A stretch of DNA of 23,284 nucleotides from an uncultured Collinsella sp. (GTDB lineage Bacteria > Actinomycetota > Coriobacteriia > Coriobacteriales > Coriobacteriaceae): assembly GCA_900755005.1 (NCBI GenBank), contig CAAEEX010000090.1:1-23284 (forward strand). Reading direction: 5' to 3'. The notes below the pieces were generated by a model, which was given only the letters and a program-made list of their open reading frames with translations, was not told where the DNA came from and made no database searches. The translations under genes and the position numbers were made by a program. Positions 20,673 to 23,284 of the stretch are shown here, in pieces (the first letter of the stretch is position 1; every line of letters begins with the position of its first letter).

Positions 20673-23201
20673 ATGGCTAAAACACTGGGGACGCCGTGGC
20701 AAAAGCTGGGCCACGAGGTGCCGGCTTCCGAGCTCGAGGGCGTCGACCTGTATTGGCGCGCATCGAACTATCTGTCCGTCGGTCAGATCTACCTTCGCTC
20801 TAACCCGCTAATGCGCCCCGACTTTGTCGACGAGAAAACCGGTGAGGTGCGCGACTTCGGTCGTCCGGACGTTAAGCACCGCCTGGTTGGCCACTGGGGC
20901 ACCACGCCCGGCATCAACTTCCTGTTCGGTCATGTCAATCGACTGATCGCCGACCACAACCAGAATGCTATCTTCTTGATGGGCCCTGGTCACGGTGGCC
21001 CCGCCGGTACTGCTCAGTCGCTGCTCGACGGCACCTACCGCGAGATTCGCCCCGACATCACCAATGACGAGGCAGGCCTGCAGAAGTTCTTCCGCCAGTT
21101 CTCTTATCCCGGCGGCATCCCGAGCCACTTTGCGCCCGAGACGCCCGGTTCCATCCACGAGGGCGGCGAGCTCGGCTACACGCTCAGCCACGCTTACGGT
21201 GCCGTCATGGACAACCCGAGCCTGTTGGCCGTGGCCGTGGTGGGCGACGGCGAGTCCGAGACCGGCCCGCTCGCGACCTCTTGGCAATCCAACAAGCTCG
21301 TGAACCCGGCAACCGACGGCATCGTCCTGCCGATCCTGCACCTCAACGGCTACAAGATCGCCAACCCCACCATCCTTGCCCGCGTGTCCGATGAGGAGCT
21401 CACCAAGTTCTTTGAGGGCATGGGCTATAAGCCGCACTTCTTTGTCGCCGGCTTTGACGACGAGAGCCACGCAAGCATTCATGCGCGTTTCGCTGCCCTG
21501 TTTGAGCAGGTCTTCGATGAGATTTGTGACATCAAGGCCACCGCGCAGGCCCAGGCCGCCGCAGGCGAGACCGTGGTCCGCCCGGCCTACCCCATGATTG
21601 TGTTCCGTACGCCCAAGGGCTGGACTTGCCCCAAGCACATCGACGGTAAGAAGACCGAGGACTCCTGGCGCGCGCATCAGGTGCCGCTGGCGAGTGCCAA
21701 GGACACCCACGAGCACTTCCGCGTGCTGCGCGAGTGGCTGCGTTCCTACAAGCCCGAGGAGCTCTTTACGCCCGAGGGCCAGGTGCGCCCCGAGGTGACG
21801 GCCTTTATGCCGACTGGCGAGTTGCGCATCGGCGCCAACCCCAACGCGAACGGCGGTAAGGTGCGTCGCGAGCTCGAGCTGCCCGATATTCATGCCCACG
21901 AGGTCCCCGTCGCAACTAAGGGTCATGGCTGGGGCTCCACCGAGGCCGCCCGCGTCTTTGGTGAGTACACTGCCGACGTTCTGGCCAAGAACATGGATGA
22001 CTTCCGCATCTTTGGTCCCGACGAGACCGCGTCCAACCGTCTGCAGGCTGCCTACAAGGTGACCAAGAAGCAGTGGGACGCCGGCTTCTACGAGGACGAG
22101 GCCAACGACGAGCTGCTGGCAGGCTCCGGTAAGGTCGTCGAGCAGCTGTCCGAGCACCAATGCGAGGGCTTCCTCGAGGCCTACGTGCTCACTGGCCGTT
22201 CCGGCGTGTGGAGCTCCTACGAGAGCTTTGTCCATGTGGTCGACTCCATGGTCAACCAGCACTGCAAGTGGCTCGAGGCTACCAAGCGCGAGATTCCGTG
22301 GCGTGCCCCCATCAGCGGCCTTAACATTTTGCTGTCGAGCCACGTCTGGCGTCAGGACCACAACGGCTTCTCGCATCAGGACCCCGGCTTTATCGACCTG
22401 CTGCTCAACAAGGCCAACGACACGCACATCGTAAACGCCTACTATCCGGCCGACGCCAACATGGCTCTCGCCGTGGCCGAGCGCGTCTACCAGTCCACTG
22501 ACTGCGTCAACGCCATCTTCTGCGGCAAGCAGCCTGCTCCGACCTTCCAGACGGTCGACGAGGCCAAGGCGGAGCTCGCCGAGGGCGTTGCGACCTGGGA
22601 GTGGGCATCGACCGCCGATTCGCTCGCCGAGGCCGACGTCGTGGTCGCCACCTGCGGTGACGTGCCGACGCTTGAGGCTCTGGCTGCAACCGACATGCTG
22701 CGCGAGCTGGGCATCAAGGTATGGTTCGTCAACGTGGTCGACCTGCTCAAGATCCAGAACGTCTGCGAGAACGACCAGGCTCTCAGCGACGAGCGCTGGG
22801 CTGAGCTGTTCGGCTGCGGCGAGAAGCCCGTCCTCTTCGCGTTCCACGCTTATGCCGGCACGATTCGCCGTCTGATTTGGAACCGCCCCGGCCACGATGC
22901 CTTCCGCGTCCACGGCTACGAGGAGAAAGGCTCCACGACAACGCCGTTCGACATGCTGCGCCTGAACAACATGGACCGCTGGACACTGGCCGCCGACGTG
23001 CTGCGCATGGTCGACGCCGATAAGTTTGCCGAGCAGATTGATAAGTGGGAGGCATTCCGCACCGAGGCCTTTGAGTTCGCGTGCGATGAGGGCTACGATC
23101 ACCCGGCCTTTACCGACTGGGTCTGGCCCGACCCCGCAGCCGCAACAGCAGCCGACGGCGCGCTCTCCGCAACGCAGATGACCGCGGGCGACAACGAGTA
23201 G
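20673..23201 (+). CDS. xfp: Xylulose-5-phosphate/fructose-6-phosphate phosphoketolase
   Basis: 842 residues, a cytoplasmic thiamine-diphosphate enzyme that splits xylulose-5-phosphate or fructose-6-phosphate with inorganic phosphate, giving acetyl phosphate plus glyceraldehyde-3-phosphate or erythrose-4-phosphate. Family landmarks are HRLVGHWGTTPG (69-80), GPGHGGP (104-110), SYPGGIPSH (144-152), the diphosphate-metal motif GDGESETGP (191-199), and SSYESFVHVVDSM with SHVWRQDHNGFSHQDPG further on. The C-terminus carries an extra low-complexity Ala-rich tail (about 820-842), so the protein is slightly longer than usual. Start: ATG with GAAGGGA about 8 bases upstream. It is complete, and 83 bases of non-coding sequence follow before the window ends. 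Together with acetate kinase elsewhere it would give extra ATP, as in the bifid shunt. Dual specificity is assumed from similarity. Confidence 0.97.
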   Translation: MAKTLGTPWQKLGHEVPASELEGVDLYWRASNYLSVGQIYLRSNPLMRPDFVDEKTGEVRDFGRPDVKHRLVGHWGTTPGINFLFGHVNRLIADHNQNAIFLMGPGHGGPAGTAQSLLDGTYREIRPDITNDEAGLQKFFRQFSYPGGIPSHFAPETPGSIHEGGELGYTLSHAYGAVMDNPSLLAVAVVGDGESETGPLATSWQSNKLVNPATDGIVLPILHLNGYKIANPTILARVSDEELTKFFEGMGYKPHFFVAGFDDESHASIHARFAALFEQVFDEICDIKATAQAQAAAGETVVRPAYPMIVFRTPKGWTCPKHIDGKKTEDSWRAHQVPLASAKDTHEHFRVLREWLRSYKPEELFTPEGQVRPEVTAFMPTGELRIGANPNANGGKVRRELELPDIHAHEVPVATKGHGWGSTEAARVFGEYTADVLAKNMDDFRIFGPDETASNRLQAAYKVTKKQWDAGFYEDEANDELLAGSGKVVEQLSEHQCEGFLEAYVLTGRSGVWSSYESFVHVVDSMVNQHCKWLEATKREIPWRAPISGLNILLSSHVWRQDHNGFSHQDPGFIDLLLNKANDTHIVNAYYPADANMALAVAERVYQSTDCVNAIFCGKQPAPTFQTVDEAKAELAEGVATWEWASTADSLAEADVVVATCGDVPTLEALAATDMLRELGIKVWFVNVVDLLKIQNVCENDQALSDERWAELFGCGEKPVLFAFHAYAGTIRRLIWNRPGHDAFRVHGYEEKGSTTTPFDMLRLNNMDRWTLAADVLRMVDADKFAEQIDKWEAFRTEAFEFACDEGYDHPAFTDWVWPDPAAATAADGALSATQMTAGDNE

Positions 23202-23257
23202 ATAGGCATCCGGGACGATCTCGCGCTGGGGCCGCCTCCGGGCTGGTGCCCTTCCTC

Positions 23258-23284
23258 GGAGAAGTGGGCTTCGCGAACTTCTCC
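23258..23284. other. Hairpin at the window edge after xfp
   Basis: GGAGAAGT (23258-23265) pairs perfectly with ACTTCTCC (23277-23284) around an 11-base loop. The sequence ends here, so a U-tract or longer repeat cannot be checked. It may be the xfp terminator or the edge of another intergenic repeat. Confidence 0.35.

Noticed and set aside
20808..23102. 764-residue minus-strand open frame opposite xfp
   Set aside because: It is antisense to a complete phosphoketolase; long antisense frames are expected in GC-rich genes with biased codons.

Overview
The window looks like a chromosomal segment of a GC-rich gut actinobacterium of the Coriobacteriia, most likely Collinsella or a close relative. 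This is inferred from gene content (a CUT1 sugar ABC operon, glycogen phosphorylase, 4-alpha-glucanotransferase, phosphoketolase), from C/G-ending codons, from Tat signal peptides on exported proteins, and from many structured GC-rich intergenic repeats. I could not run a search to confirm the taxon.

Layout. Positions 1-599 hold no gene: an inverted-repeat element (1-224), a hairpin, tRNA-like direct repeats and a terminator. A tRNA-Gln(UUG) follows on the minus strand (600-674), then a peptidoglycan-binding-domain protein without signal peptide (713-1618) and a polyprenyl diphosphate synthase (1757-2821). Positions 2896-5346 encode an alpha-glucoside-type PTS EIICB permease fused at its C-terminus to a complete HAD phosphatase. 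It is divergent from a GntR/UTRA regulator (5571-6290). A four-gene sugar ABC operon follows (6597-10963: Tat lipoprotein binding protein, two permeases, MsmK/UgpC-type ATPase). A 455-base gap (10964-11418) holds a terminator, three spaced palindromic repeats and the glgP terminator. Then on the minus strand come glgP, malQ and galE (11419-16603); a Tat-exported coiled-coil peptidoglycan hydrolase (16870-18075) with a perfect 28-bp inverted repeat after it; murB (minus, 18294-19256); a LacI-family regulator (19440-20468); and phosphoketolase xfp (20673-23201).

How the genes fit together. The window is dominated by alpha-glucan and sugar use: uptake by PTS and ABC systems, chain remodelling by MalQ, phosphorolysis to glucose-1-phosphate by GlgP, UDP-galactose/UDP-glucose exchange by GalE, and a phosphoketolase route to acetyl phosphate. 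A near-palindromic motif close to TTGTTTAAACAA recurs in four intergenic promoter regions (PTS gene, gntR gene, ABC operon, malQ), which suggests one regulon, possibly run by the GntR protein. A separate pair of LacI-type operators exactly 21 bp apart lies between the LacI gene and xfp. MurB, the secreted hydrolase, the peptidoglycan-binding protein and the polyprenyl synthase are cell-envelope genes interspersed among these.

The most interesting items are the PTS-HAD fusion, the shared motif across four promoters, and several non-coding repeat elements (1-224, 312-552, 11104-11319, 18088-18212) that no gene explains.
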